Origin: Marinobacter sp. ANT_B65
Lineage (GTDB): Bacteria; Pseudomonadota; Gammaproteobacteria; Pseudomonadales; Oleiphilaceae
Direction of reading: 5' to 3'
NCBI RefSeq assembly: GCF_002407605.1
Contig: NZ_NXGV01000006.1
Span: 1,124-65,123, forward strand
Length of the DNA: 64,000 nucleotides
How positions within the stretch are numbered: the first letter of the stretch is position 1; the number at the start of each line of letters is the position of its first letter. Made by a program: the position numbers and the translations under genes. The notes beneath the pieces are model-generated. The model worked only from the letters and a program-made list of their open reading frames with translations. It ran no database searches and was not told the origin of the DNA. Positions 10,118 through 19,329 of this stretch are shown piece after piece.

Positions 10118-10951
10118 ATGAGATCAGGTTTTCGTTTACTGCTACTTTCCACACTGGTTGTACTGATCAGTGCCTGCGCGTCACACAAGCAGGAGGAAGT
10201 ATTGCCGGAGAAGCTTTACTACGACAATGCCCGCCAGGCAATGAATTCAGGCAACTTCAACGAAGCCGAACAGAACCTTGATGCTCTGGAGACATACTAT
10301 CCGTTCGGTCGCTACGCCGAACAGGCACAGCTTGATCTTATTTATGCCCGCTATCAGAACCTGGACCTTGAAGGCTCCAGGGCGGCAGCAGACCGTTTTT
10401 TGCGCCTGAACCCTCAGAGCGAACACGCTGATTATGCACTTTATATGCGCGGCCTCGCTTCCTATAATCTCGACATAGGACTGGCAGCGCGTTACCTCCC
10501 TATTGATGTCGCAGCACGGAACCCGGGGGAGCAACAGCAAGCATTTCGTGATTTCAGCGAACTACTGAACCGCTACCCGGAAAGCGCATACGCCTCCGAC
10601 GCACGCCAGCGCATGATTGCTGTTCGCAACCGTATGGCAGAGCTGGAGTTATACGCTGCACGCTACTATATCAAGCGCGAAGCCTACGTTGCCGCCAATA
10701 ACAGGGCACGCTTCATCATAGAGAGCTTTCCTTCATCACCGGCTGTCGAAGATGCCTTGATTATCCTTGCAGAAACCTTCGATTTTCTGAAGTTCAAAAA
10801 AGGCTCTCAGGATGCAATCGCCCTGCTTCGTCAGAACTTTCCGGAAAGTGATGCATTCAACAGCGACGGCGAATTCGAGGCCAACCTGCTGAAACGCGAG
10901 AACCGCTCGCTTTCCAGCGTAGTTACCTTCGGTCTAATGGGCGACGAGTAG
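10118..10951 (+). CDS. bamD: Outer membrane assembly lipoprotein BamD
   Basis: BamD is the essential lipoprotein partner of BamA in the machine that inserts beta-barrel proteins into the outer membrane. The signal peptide ends in a lipobox with the lipidated cysteine at residue 20 (VLISAC). Tetratricopeptide repeats follow, seen in the YDNARQAMNSGNFNEAEQNL and SAYASDARQRM segments. At 277 residues it is slightly longer than the E. coli protein. I chose the ATG at 10118 because the signal peptide begins there; the frame is open upstream to 9956, inside the rluD region. Confidence 0.93.
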   Translation: MRSGFRLLLLSTLVVLISACASHKQEEVLPEKLYYDNARQAMNSGNFNEAEQNLDALETYYPFGRYAEQAQLDLIYARYQNLDLEGSRAAADRFLRLNPQSEHADYALYMRGLASYNLDIGLAARYLPIDVAARNPGEQQQAFRDFSELLNRYPESAYASDARQRMIAVRNRMAELELYAARYYIKREAYVAANNRARFIIESFPSSPAVEDALIILAETFDFLKFKKGSQDAIALLRQNFPESDAFNSDGEFEANLLKRENRSLSSVVTFGLMGDE

Positions 10952-10968
10952 TCTCGCCCCCCCTTTAA

Positions 10969-12633
10969 TTAGTTGCCGCTTTTCCAGCCACTGGTAATGG
11001 GATAGCGGCGATCCTTACCAAACCCCCGTTCTGTGATCCGAACTCCGATCGGTGCCTGCCGACGCTTGTACTCATTGATATCCACAAGACGGATAACACG
11101 GTTTACATCCACCTGATCGAAGCCTTCAGCAATAATTGCATCTGCACTGAAATCCCTCTCCACGTAGAGATTAAGAATCTCGTCCAGCACGTCATAGCCG
11201 GGAAGGCTGTCTTCATCTTTCTGATCCGGAGCCAGCTCTGCTGATGGCGGACGCGTAATAACCCTCTCGGGAATCACTGGCGACACTGAATTACGGAACC
11301 AGGCAAGACGAAACACCAGCGTTTTGGGCACATCCTTTAGCACATCAAACCCGCCAGCCATATCACCATACAGAGTGGAGTACCCCACGGCCATTTCGCT
11401 TTTATTTCCGGTTGTCAGCACCAGCGAGCCAAACTTGTTGGATAGCGACATAAGCAATACACCACGAATGCGTGCCTGCAGATTCTCTTCTGTAGTGTCA
11501 GGAGTCGTCCCTTCAAATGGCGCCGCAAGTGTTGCCATGAAAGATTCGTACATCGGCTCAATCGAATACACATCATACTGTACACCCATGGCCACAGCCT
11601 GAGCTTCCGCGTCTTCAAGACTGATATCCGATGTGTACCTGAAAGGCATCATAACGGCCCGGACACGCTCAGGCCCCAGCGCATCTGCAGCAATGGCCAG
11701 GGTTACGGCGGAATCAATACCGCCAGAAAGGCCAAGCACTACCGACTTGAAACCATTTTTATTTACATAGTCACGCACGCCGGTTACAAGCGCATTGTAA
11801 ACGTTTGCTTCAAGCGAAGGCGTGTCAGGCAATAACTGAGACGCAGGCTGGCAATGATGGTCACAGAGGAAATCGACCGGAAACAGGCCATCTTTGAACT
11901 GGGGAGCCTCCACAGCAAGCGTGCCGGAATGGTCATAAACCATCGAGCCGCCGTCGAACACCAGTTCATCCTGAGCCCCCACCAGGTTTACATAGACAAT
12001 ACTCACGCGATTCTCGCGCGACTTGCGTTCAAGCAGCGCCTTTCTCCGCTCCTGCTTACCGATATCATAGGGTGAGGCATTCAGATTGATGATCAACCGC
12101 GCGCCTGCAGATGCAGAGTCTTCCACAGGGCCATCTGACCAGATATCTTCGCAAACGGTAAGGCCCACCGGCACACCACAGATCTCAACCACCGCCGCAG
12201 CCTTACCATCCGAGAAATAGCGTTTCTCATCAAAAACCTGGTAATTGGGGGGGAACCGCTTGAAGTAGCGACCGGTGACCTGGCCGTTTTCAATCACAAC
12301 GGCGGCATTGTAAAGCAGGCCATCAACCCTCAAAGGTGCGCCAATAACGATTGCCGCGCCAATGTCTGCAGCTTGCAGCCGCTCCAGCGCCTCGCTCACT
12401 CTGAGATCCATACTGGGGCGCAGTAACAAATCCTCAGGCGGATATCCGGTAATGCAAAGCTCAGGAAAAACGACGATATCTGCCTGGAGCCCGGAGCAAG
12501 CTCGCTCCGCAGCGTCAATGACCAGCCCGGTGTTGCCGGGAATATCCCCAACCAGAAAATCAATCTGGGCCATCACAATCCGCAGCTTGCGGTGCGATGC
12601 ATTAGAAAGCAGGGTGCGCCCGGAAACAGACAT
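10969..12633 (-). CDS. nadE: Glutamine-dependent NAD+ synthetase
   Basis: NadE catalyses the last step of NAD synthesis, amidating deamido-NAD with glutamine nitrogen. This 554-residue two-domain form has an N-terminal nitrilase-like glutaminase (glutamate in VVFPELCITGYP, lysine in KRFPPNYQVFDE, cysteine in LTVCEDIWSDG) and a C-terminal synthetase with the ATP loop GLSGGIDSA. The ATG at 12633 has AGGAG 8 bases upstream. Open frame continues upstream to 12987 but overlaps pilS. It lies between bamD and pilS, where PAO1 has no gene. Confidence 0.93.
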   Translation of the reverse strand: MSVSGRTLLSNASHRKLRIVMAQIDFLVGDIPGNTGLVIDAAERACSGLQADIVVFPELCITGYPPEDLLLRPSMDLRVSEALERLQAADIGAAIVIGAPLRVDGLLYNAAVVIENGQVTGRYFKRFPPNYQVFDEKRYFSDGKAAAVVEICGVPVGLTVCEDIWSDGPVEDSASAGARLIINLNASPYDIGKQERRKALLERKSRENRVSIVYVNLVGAQDELVFDGGSMVYDHSGTLAVEAPQFKDGLFPVDFLCDHHCQPASQLLPDTPSLEANVYNALVTGVRDYVNKNGFKSVVLGLSGGIDSAVTLAIAADALGPERVRAVMMPFRYTSDISLEDAEAQAVAMGVQYDVYSIEPMYESFMATLAAPFEGTTPDTTEENLQARIRGVLLMSLSNKFGSLVLTTGNKSEMAVGYSTLYGDMAGGFDVLKDVPKTLVFRLAWFRNSVSPVIPERVITRPPSAELAPDQKDEDSLPGYDVLDEILNLYVERDFSADAIIAEGFDQVDVNRVIRLVDINEYKRRQAPIGVRITERGFGKDRRYPITSGWKSGN

Positions 12634-12726
12634 AAATTGGCTCCTGTAACTCATTGCCACGAAAAGGCTATTATAACCCTGCACAGACCCTGATTTCTTC
12701 CGCTCATCAACGGATTCCCGAAAAGC

Positions 12727-14367
12727 ATGGCGACAGATACAGTATCGGCAGTCAGTACCGGCAAGAGAACCTCCGGCTTCCAGCAGGCTAAGCTGTTTCG
12801 CATCTATAACCATTACCGGGTTGTAATCAGCCTGGTTCTGGCCGCCCTGTTGTTTGTTGACCCTGTCAATTTTGATACCCGTTTCCGGATGCTGGATGAC
12901 TACCAGTTTGGCGTACTGGGTTACCTGGCTCTGAACAGTTTTATTTCGCTCACCCTGCTGGCAGGCTTTCAGCCCAAAAACCGGCATATCACCTTATCAA
13001 TCCTGCTGGACATCCTGATTCTGCATGGACTGTTACTTGCCAGCACAGGCGTAACCAATGGACTCGCAAACCTCGTTATCGTGTCCGTGGCTGCCGGAAA
13101 CATTCTTACCCCCAGCCGAACAGGCACCTTCTATGCAGCACTCGCTGCGATCTGCTCACTCAGTATTTCAGGGTGGGCAGTACTGGTACTCGACGAATCC
13201 GCTGATGAAATCGTGCGGGCAGGCTCTCTGGGCATTCTGTATTTTGCCGCGGCATTTATCCTGCAGAACATTTCGCGAAGGATGATGAAGAGTGAAGCTC
13301 TCGCCAATAGCCGGGCACAAAGCATTGTGGAACTGGAACAGATTAACCAGCAGATTATCCAGCGCATGCGCACCGGCATTCTGGTGCTTGACCGTAACGA
13401 CCATATCCGTCTGGCGAATGCTGCTGCTGAAGAGCTGCTATTTGGGATTCCCACAGATACGGAAGTGCCCGCCACGAAACTACGGGCCCTTCCACAACCA
13501 CTCAAATCCGGGCTTGATGCCTGGTTAAAAAACCCCGAAAAGCGCACGGAACCCTTCCAGTCCGCGCCCACTTCGCCTCTGCTACAAGTCAACTTTACTC
13601 AGCTTGATCAGGAACGCGGAGACCAGATACTGGTATTTATCGAAGACATGAGCAAAGTAACGCAGCAGGCCCAACAAATGAAACTGGCCTCGCTCGGACG
13701 ACTGACTGCCGGCATTGCCCACGAAATCCGCAATCCGCTCGGGGCCATCAGTCATGCAGCCCAGCTGATGGAAGAGTCTCCCCACCTCGATAGTGGAGAC
13801 ATTAAAATGCTGGATATTATCCGGCGCCACTCCCGTCGAGTGAACGGTATTATCGAGAATGTGCTCAGTCTTTCACGGCGTAAATCAGCCAATGCTGATA
13901 TCGTTGACACAGGAAACTGGCTGAAGGAATTCAGAACAGACTTCCTCCAGACTCAGGAAAACGCCATACCTGCGACCATTGTGAAATTAAATGCCGTATC
14001 AGCCATACCCGAAGCGCGCTTCGATAAAAGCCAGATTGAACAGGTGATGGTGAATCTGTGTGATAATGGTTTGCGCTACTCCCATCAGCAAACCGGCGCA
14101 CGCAGAATTGAATTGCGCGCAGGTGCCACTGCAGATGGAAAGCGAGCTTACGTGGATGTAAGGGATTTTGGCCCAGGTATACCTCCGGGCTCTCGCCACC
14201 AGATTTTTGAGCCGTTTTACACTACGGATAAAGGCGGTACAGGCCTTGGGCTTTATCTGGCAAAGGAACTGTGCGAGGCTAACCAGGCTCATTTATCCCT
14301 GGTGGATGACAACCAACCCGGCTGCTGTTTCCGCATTACCTTTGCGCCCCCAGGACGAATGATCTGA
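12727..14367 (+). CDS. pilS: Type IV pilus sensor histidine kinase PilS
   Basis: PilS is the inner-membrane kinase of the PilSR system that controls major pilin transcription; in Pseudomonas it senses pilin level in the membrane. Hydrophobic segments fill about residues 30-190 and a PAS-like domain about 200-300. The H-box GLTAGIAHEIRNPLG carries the phosphorylated histidine at about 332, and the ATP-binding motifs are VNLCDNGLRYS, DFGPGIP and GGTGLGLYL. It is followed 20 bases later by pilR. Confidence 0.94.
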   Translation: MATDTVSAVSTGKRTSGFQQAKLFRIYNHYRVVISLVLAALLFVDPVNFDTRFRMLDDYQFGVLGYLALNSFISLTLLAGFQPKNRHITLSILLDILILHGLLLASTGVTNGLANLVIVSVAAGNILTPSRTGTFYAALAAICSLSISGWAVLVLDESADEIVRAGSLGILYFAAAFILQNISRRMMKSEALANSRAQSIVELEQINQQIIQRMRTGILVLDRNDHIRLANAAAEELLFGIPTDTEVPATKLRALPQPLKSGLDAWLKNPEKRTEPFQSAPTSPLLQVNFTQLDQERGDQILVFIEDMSKVTQQAQQMKLASLGRLTAGIAHEIRNPLGAISHAAQLMEESPHLDSGDIKMLDIIRRHSRRVNGIIENVLSLSRRKSANADIVDTGNWLKEFRTDFLQTQENAIPATIVKLNAVSAIPEARFDKSQIEQVMVNLCDNGLRYSHQQTGARRIELRAGATADGKRAYVDVRDFGPGIPPGSRHQIFEPFYTTDKGGTGLGLYLAKELCEANQAHLSLVDDNQPGCCFRITFAPPGRMI

Positions 14368-14387
14368 CATGGAACCGAAAAAACAAG

Positions 14388-15767
14388 ATGACCACTCACA
14401 CAGCGCTGATTGTTGACGACGAACCCGACATCCGGGATCTCCTTGAAATTACGCTCACCCGTATGGGCATTAAAACCCTGACCGCTCCAGACCTTGGCAG
14501 TGCGCTCAAGCTGTTGGAACAACATACGCCGCAGCTCTGCCTGACGGATATGAACCTGCCTGATGGCAATGGCATTGAGCTGGTGCAGTGGATCCAGAAG
14601 AACCGGCCAGACACACCGGTTGCCGTTATCACCGCCCATGGCAATATGGACACAGCGATCGAATCCCTGAAAGCCGGCGCGTTCGATTTTGTATCCAAAC
14701 CCGTTGAACTCCCAAGACTTCGTGAGCTCGTGAACAGTGCTCTGAAGCTATCGGAGCCAAGCCCGGAGATTAATGACGCCGGTGATGACCCAGGCCTCCT
14801 GCTTGGCAACTCCACACAGATTAAAAAACTACGCAACCAGACCCGCAAGCTCTCACGAAGCCAGGCACCGGTTTTTATCAGCGGAGAATCTGGCAGCGGT
14901 AAAGAACTGGTAGCGAGAATGATTCACCTTCAGGGCCCCCGCAGTGACAAGCCTTTTATTGCTGTTAACTGCGGAGCGATCCCTTCCGAGCTGATGGAAA
15001 GTGAATTTTTCGGGCACAAGAAAGGCAGTTTTACGGGCGCAGTTGAAAACAAGGATGGGCTATTCCGTTCCGCTGACGGCGGCACACTGTTTTTGGACGA
15101 GGTAGCAGACCTGCCTCTCGCCATGCAGGTAAAACTACTACGCGCCATTCAGGAAAAGGCTGTTCGCCCAGTAGGCGATACCAAAGAACTGCCTGTCGAT
15201 ATCAGATTACTGAGCGCAACTCACAAAAATCTGGCTGAACTTGTTCAGGAAGGGAGCTTCCGGCAGGATCTGTTTTACCGGATTAATGTAATCGAGCTTG
15301 CAGTCCCTCCCCTGCGGGATCGCAAGGACGATATCGGGCTTCTGGCCAACCACATCCTTGAACGCATTGCCCGGGAATACGAGTGCGACAAGGCAACGCT
15401 CACCCAGGACGCGATCAGCAGGCTGAAAGAGCACGATTTCCCGGGCAACGTGCGGGAACTGGAAAATATTCTTGAGCGCGCCTTCACCTTGTGTGACGCT
15501 GAAAAAATCAGCGCCTCCGACCTGCACCTTGGCAATGGCCTGCATAACGAGGCGGACAGCCTAAACGACGGAACTATGTCTGACACCAGCTCAGCCCTGG
15601 TACCAGAGGGGGACATTGATCTGGAAGGGTATCTGGAGTCTATCGAGCGCCAGGCCATTGAGAAGGCTCTGGAAGCGACTCGCTGGAACAAGACTGCAGC
15701 AGCAAAAAAACTCGGAATCAGCTTTCGTGCACTGCGATACCGCTTGAAGAAGCTGGAAATGGAGTGA
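14388..15767 (+). CDS. pilR: Sigma54-dependent response regulator PilR
   Basis: PilR is an NtrC-type activator of sigma54 promoters, classically that of pilA. It has a receiver domain with phospho-acceptor Asp54 (LCLTDMNLPDG), an AAA+ domain with GESGSGKE and the sigma54-contact loop GSFTGA (serine in place of the usual alanine, as in other PilR proteins), and a C-terminal Fis-type helix-turn-helix (WNKTAAAKKLGISFRALRYRL). It forms an operon with pilS. No pilA is in this window, so its main target lies elsewhere. Confidence 0.95.
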   Translation: MTTHTALIVDDEPDIRDLLEITLTRMGIKTLTAPDLGSALKLLEQHTPQLCLTDMNLPDGNGIELVQWIQKNRPDTPVAVITAHGNMDTAIESLKAGAFDFVSKPVELPRLRELVNSALKLSEPSPEINDAGDDPGLLLGNSTQIKKLRNQTRKLSRSQAPVFISGESGSGKELVARMIHLQGPRSDKPFIAVNCGAIPSELMESEFFGHKKGSFTGAVENKDGLFRSADGGTLFLDEVADLPLAMQVKLLRAIQEKAVRPVGDTKELPVDIRLLSATHKNLAELVQEGSFRQDLFYRINVIELAVPPLRDRKDDIGLLANHILERIAREYECDKATLTQDAISRLKEHDFPGNVRELENILERAFTLCDAEKISASDLHLGNGLHNEADSLNDGTMSDTSSALVPEGDIDLEGYLESIERQAIEKALEATRWNKTAAAKKLGISFRALRYRLKKLEME

Positions 15768-15893
15768 TCACTATCGCAAATGACGATCTGAATCCGTGCT
15801 CAAGAAGCTCGTTATATTTAAACTTTTAATCCGCTTTTCCCACAGGATGTGAAAAAAGCTGAAAACAGTATCAACCAACATGGAAGTTGAACA

Positions 15894-16466
15894 ATGCAAA
15901 CCCCAAAACTGTCTCAGGGATTTACCCTGACAGAGCTCGCCGTAACCCTGTTACTCATTGGTCTCCTGGCCGGACTGGCAGGCAACTCCTGGACATCTCT
16001 GGTCTCCTCAACCCGCCACGTCAGCGCCATTAACGAGACGCACCGGGTGTTTGCTTTTGCCCGCTCCTACGCCATTAACAAAAGAGTCCTGACGACGATT
16101 TGCCCACTATCCAGCTCAATGACCTGCACGGATGACTGGAACAAGCCTGTATCTGTATTCCCCGACGAAGATAACGACAAGCGCCCGGACGGCGGAAAGA
16201 TCCACCGGATCAGTCACCTCGCTAATAGCAACCTGGATTTTTACTCAAGAACTGCTGGCAGGGGATACTTTCAGTTCTCACCAGACGGGATGAGCCACGG
16301 CACCATGGGCAGCCTGATCATCTGCTCCCGGTCAAGCAAAGACCCTGTCGAGATCAGCTACCTTGCTCTTAACATTGGGGGCCGTTTACGACATCTGCGT
16401 GATGACAATGGTGATGGGGTTATCAAGCTTCCATGGGGTGTCAGCCTGACCTGCCCAAAAACCTAG
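15894..16466 (+). CDS. fimT: Type IV pilus minor pseudopilin FimT (GspH/FimT family)
   Basis: The class III prepilin leader ends before the GFTLTELAVTLLLIGLLAG N-terminal helix, with the conserved glutamate at mature position 5. A GspH/FimT-type C-terminal domain with several cysteines follows (CPLSSSMTC near the middle, IICS and SLTC near the end). FimT-like minor pilins help pilus assembly, and in some species bind DNA for uptake. GGAAG lies 9 bases before the ATG. It stands between pilR and the fimU operon as in Pseudomonas; 126 bases separate it from pilR. Confidence 0.85.
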   Translation: MQTPKLSQGFTLTELAVTLLLIGLLAGLAGNSWTSLVSSTRHVSAINETHRVFAFARSYAINKRVLTTICPLSSSMTCTDDWNKPVSVFPDEDNDKRPDGGKIHRISHLANSNLDFYSRTAGRGYFQFSPDGMSHGTMGSLIICSRSSKDPVEISYLALNIGGRLRHLRDDNGDGVIKLPWGVSLTCPKT

Positions 16467-16500
16467 CGCCAGAAACAACCGGGAGCATCCAACAAAACAA

Positions 16501-16516
16501 TGTGACATCGATCACA
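16501..16516. promoter_or_regulatory. CRP/Vfr-type operator upstream of the fimU operon
   Basis: TGTGA-CATCGA-TCACA is a perfect match to the CRP core consensus TGTGA-N6-TCACA, centred about 121 bases before the fimU start codon in a 163-base gap. Vfr, the CRP homologue of pseudomonads, recognises near-identical sites and controls type IV pili. An AlgR-like box follows 17 bases downstream. Binding is inferred. Confidence 0.65.
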
Positions 16517-16533
16517 CCCACAACTTATGGTTG

Positions 16534-16542
16534 CCGTTCGTT
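16534..16542 (+). promoter_or_regulatory. AlgR-like binding box upstream of fimU
   Basis: CCGTTCGTT matches eight of nine positions of the P. aeruginosa AlgR consensus CCGTTCGTC. AlgR is known to activate the fimU-pilVWXY1Y2E operon in that species, so the position fits. A 9-base match can occur by chance, and whether this organism has AlgR cannot be seen here. Confidence 0.4.
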
Positions 16543-16629
16543 CATGATCTTCTACCGCTTGTCGCATACCCGGTGCATATCACCAGCAGCTTTGATCTAC
16601 TAACTTCGGGCCTACCAGCAGGATAAAGC

Positions 16630-17118
16630 ATGTTGAAAAAAGCAGCAGGTTTCACATTAATTGAACTGATAATAACCATGGTGATTCTCGCCATAGTCGC
16701 GATGGTCGCAATTCCCGGTTTTGGTAATTTGATTGAAGGCAACAGGTTAGTATCTGGCACCAATCTTTTGGCATCGTCGATTAAGTTCGCACGAACAGAA
16801 GCCATCAAACGCGGCACCAACGTCACCTTTAGCTCAGATGGTGGTTTGGGAACTGGCTGGTGCGTCCATACCGGAGATGCAACAGGAGATTGCGCCAACG
16901 ATCAAATTCGAAGTTTCGAGTCACCGGGAAATTTGACGTTTAATCCATCTGTCGGCTTCGATCTCGTCTTCGACCGACGTGGCTTTCTGGTTCCACAAAC
17001 AGCCCAGGCCTTTGACATCTACCCGGATAACTGCACCAGTGGGAGCAGTTCATTTCGGACAGTACGTGTAAGCCCGGTAGGAAGAACTGAAATTGACGAT
17101 AACGGAGTATGCCCGTGA
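16630..17118 (+). CDS. fimU: Type IV pilus minor pilin FimU
   Basis: This 162-residue GspH/FimT-family pseudopilin has a very short leader ending at GFTLIELIITMVILAIVAMVAIP. The remainder has the pattern of FimU, including IKFARTEAIKRGTNVTF and C-terminal cysteines. With PilV, PilW, PilX and PilE it is thought to form the initiating tip complex of the pilus. AGGA lies 8 bases upstream. First gene of the minor pilin operon; its end overlaps pilV by 10 bases. Confidence 0.88.
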   Translation: MLKKAAGFTLIELIITMVILAIVAMVAIPGFGNLIEGNRLVSGTNLLASSIKFARTEAIKRGTNVTFSSDGGLGTGWCVHTGDATGDCANDQIRSFESPGNLTFNPSVGFDLVFDRRGFLVPQTAQAFDIYPDNCTSGSSSFRTVRVSPVGRTEIDDNGVCP

Positions 17119-17594
17119 CTCAAGCAATTCCTATGAAAACCAAGTGGCAGAGTCGCCAGATTTCCCTCAAAAAACAATCAGGCCTCGGCCTGATCGAAAT
17201 TCTTGTCGCTGTTCTGGTATTGGGTATAGGCATACTCGGTGTAGCCTCAACCCAGGTCGTATCTTTGAAAATGAACTCTCAGTCACAAAGCCGGAGCCAG
17301 GCAGTTCTGCTTGCAGAAGACATTCTTGACCGCGTTCGGGCCAACCCCGACAACCCTGCGGCTTATGCCTTAGCCAACGGCAGCGCCAATGGCGGGGTAT
17401 GTAACACAGCATTTGCTGCAAATGGCGGAACCGTGGCCGCGAATGATATTGCCGCCTGGGAAAACAGTCTGGCCTGCCTGCTTCCAGAGGCGGAGCGCAC
17501 TATCACTGTGGCAGGCAATACAGTTACAGTCACCATCGACTGGGATCAGGATGATGCAACCATGATCCCCCTCGTCGTAAGGACAGAGATCTGA
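17109..17594 (+). CDS. pilV: Type IV pilus minor pilin PilV
   Basis: The protein has a prepilin leader and helix SGLGLIEILVAVLVLGIGILGVASTQ, with the LGLIE form of the cleavage site typical of PilV, and a small globular domain with two cysteines. The first in-frame start is the ATG at 17109, overlapping fimU; an ATG at 17133 would give a shorter leader. Neither has a strong ribosome site, which fits coupling to fimU. It ends 2 bases before pilW. Confidence 0.87.
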   Translation: MPVTQAIPMKTKWQSRQISLKKQSGLGLIEILVAVLVLGIGILGVASTQVVSLKMNSQSQSRSQAVLLAEDILDRVRANPDNPAAYALANGSANGGVCNTAFAANGGTVAANDIAAWENSLACLLPEAERTITVAGNTVTVTIDWDQDDATMIPLVVRTEI

Positions 17595-17596
17595 CC

Positions 17597-18730
17597 ATGA
17601 AAAAATCAACGCTCCCTTACGGTTTTAAACCTCGCAAGACCTCCAACCAATTCGGCTTGTCGATGGTCGAGCTACTTATTGCAATGGCTCTGGGCTTGCT
17701 GCTCACGCTGGGTGTAACCCAGATCTACCTCAGCAGCAACGAAACCTATCGCCAAACCCAGGGCTTTGCACACGCCCAAGAGAGTTCACGTTTTGTGTCA
17801 GCGATACTCACGCCGGCCCTGAGATCCGCAGGAAGTTTCGGTTGTCTCACTCAGGAGAGCCGACCTCTTGACAGCGAGATTACCCCTCAACTAAATGCTG
17901 ATCTAAATCTAACGGTACCATTGGGGGAAGCACTGCGCGGTTGGGAATATACCGGCACAGGCCCCAATGACTCAATCACCCTTGCTGGCGGGGCGCTGGC
18001 AACGCCCGGTGCAGGAAATTGGGCGTCAGGTACAGCGGGCACTAATTTGCCTGCATCTCTTGCCGGTGATGTCGTAACCAATTCCGATGTGATCATTGTT
18101 AATGCGCTCACCCCCACTCCGGTAACCGTTAATGCCGTTACCGCGGTTGGCGGAAATAGCATAAGCCTGTCCAGCGCATCTGGCATTAATGCAAATCATG
18201 TGGTCCTCGCAACAAACGACAATAGCAGTGGCGCATGCTTCAGAGGGGAACTGTTCCAAAACGGTGACAATGCTACCGATAGCTCCGTCGCCATGCTCGC
18301 CGGCAATACATTCAACCTCAGTTATGGCCCGGAGACCCGGATTTATGAGTTTACTCAAATGGCGTATTACATTGCCGAAGGGACCAACCAAGAACCGGCA
18401 CTTTTCCGAAGATTAATGACACCTCTTGAAGCACCACAAGAACTGATCTCCGGTGTAGAAACGCTTCAAATTCTTTATGGCATCAGAAACGCGACGGGGA
18501 GCAATAACGCTGCAGCCAATTATGTAACGGCAGCCCAGGTAACAGACTGGGACCGGGTAGTAAGCGTTCGGTTTTCCGTCATGACCCGAAGCCCTGACAA
18601 TGTTCTTGATGAAGTAAACGATCGTAATTTTAATATGCTTGGCAGCGAAGTGACCCAAGGTATGGGCGGAGACCGGCGAGCACGCCTGGTATCCGTTGGT
18701 ACAACAGCACTCAGGAGGATATTGCCATGA
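17597..18730 (+). CDS. pilW: Type IV pilus minor pilin PilW
   Basis: At 377 residues this is one of the large minor pilins. After a leader of about 23 residues comes the helix FGLSMVELLIAMALGLLLTLGVTQIYLSS, where serine-methionine replaces the usual Phe-Thr after the processing glycine, as in other PilW proteins. A Gly/Thr/Asn-rich globular region follows. Its 3' end overlaps the pilX start by 4 bases (ATGA), indicating coupled translation. Confidence 0.88.
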   Translation: MKKSTLPYGFKPRKTSNQFGLSMVELLIAMALGLLLTLGVTQIYLSSNETYRQTQGFAHAQESSRFVSAILTPALRSAGSFGCLTQESRPLDSEITPQLNADLNLTVPLGEALRGWEYTGTGPNDSITLAGGALATPGAGNWASGTAGTNLPASLAGDVVTNSDVIIVNALTPTPVTVNAVTAVGGNSISLSSASGINANHVVLATNDNSSGACFRGELFQNGDNATDSSVAMLAGNTFNLSYGPETRIYEFTQMAYYIAEGTNQEPALFRRLMTPLEAPQELISGVETLQILYGIRNATGSNNAAANYVTAAQVTDWDRVVSVRFSVMTRSPDNVLDEVNDRNFNMLGSEVTQGMGGDRRARLVSVGTTALRRILP

Positions 18731-19257
18731 GAACTACTCAAGGATCACCAGAACTGACCAGATCTGCAGGCAGTCCTCCACGATTCCAACAGGGGGCCAC
18801 ACTTATTATCGCTCTCGTTATGCTGCTGCTGATATCGCTGCTCGCGATTGGTGGGATGCAAGGCTCTATTCTGCAGGAACGCATGTCGAGTAACGCACAT
18901 GACGGTGCGATTTCATTTCAGGCGACTGAGGCCGCACTAAGACAAGCAGAGGCGGACCTGATGGGATCCATTGCGTCACGCACCGCAGCAGAAACGATCG
19001 CACCACTGGTAACGCTAGGAACACCAGCGGACTGGGATGGAGCAAACCCCGCACCCGCCGGGACAGGCGATGCCGGCGGCAATGTAAGCGCACAACCGGT
19101 TTATCATCACGCCAAGTTGTCAGAAGTTTTTCCATCGGGCGCGGAAACAGGAGGCGGCGGCGTCTTCGAACGATTTGAAGTTACATCCCGCGGGCAAGGC
19201 GGCACCGATGAAGCCATCACCGTGCTGCAGTCAACCGTACTATTACCTCCGCAATAA
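18727..19257 (+). CDS. pilX: Type IV pilus minor pilin PilX
   Basis: The leader is basic and the hydrophobic helix begins QQGATLIIALVMLLLISLLAIGGMQGSILQERMSSN, the PilX-type N-terminus with alanine-threonine after the processing glycine. The C-terminal part is short and ends FEVTSRGQGGTDEAITVLQS. PilX works with PilW and PilY1 at the pilus tip. It overlaps pilW by 4 bases and is followed by pilY1 after about 70 bases. Confidence 0.87.
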   Translation: MRTTQGSPELTRSAGSPPRFQQGATLIIALVMLLLISLLAIGGMQGSILQERMSSNAHDGAISFQATEAALRQAEADLMGSIASRTAAETIAPLVTLGTPADWDGANPAPAGTGDAGGNVSAQPVYHHAKLSEVFPSGAETGGGGVFERFEVTSRGQGGTDEAITVLQSTVLLPPQ

Positions 19258-19329
19258 AGGTAATAAGAAAGTTAATCACAAGACGACAACGGTCACTATT
19301 TAATGCTGACTCGATATGGAGAGTTTGTC

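Noticed and set aside
15768..15893. Possible PilR/sigma54 promoter before fimT
   Set aside because: No TGGCAC-N5-TTGC-like sequence was found in this gap.
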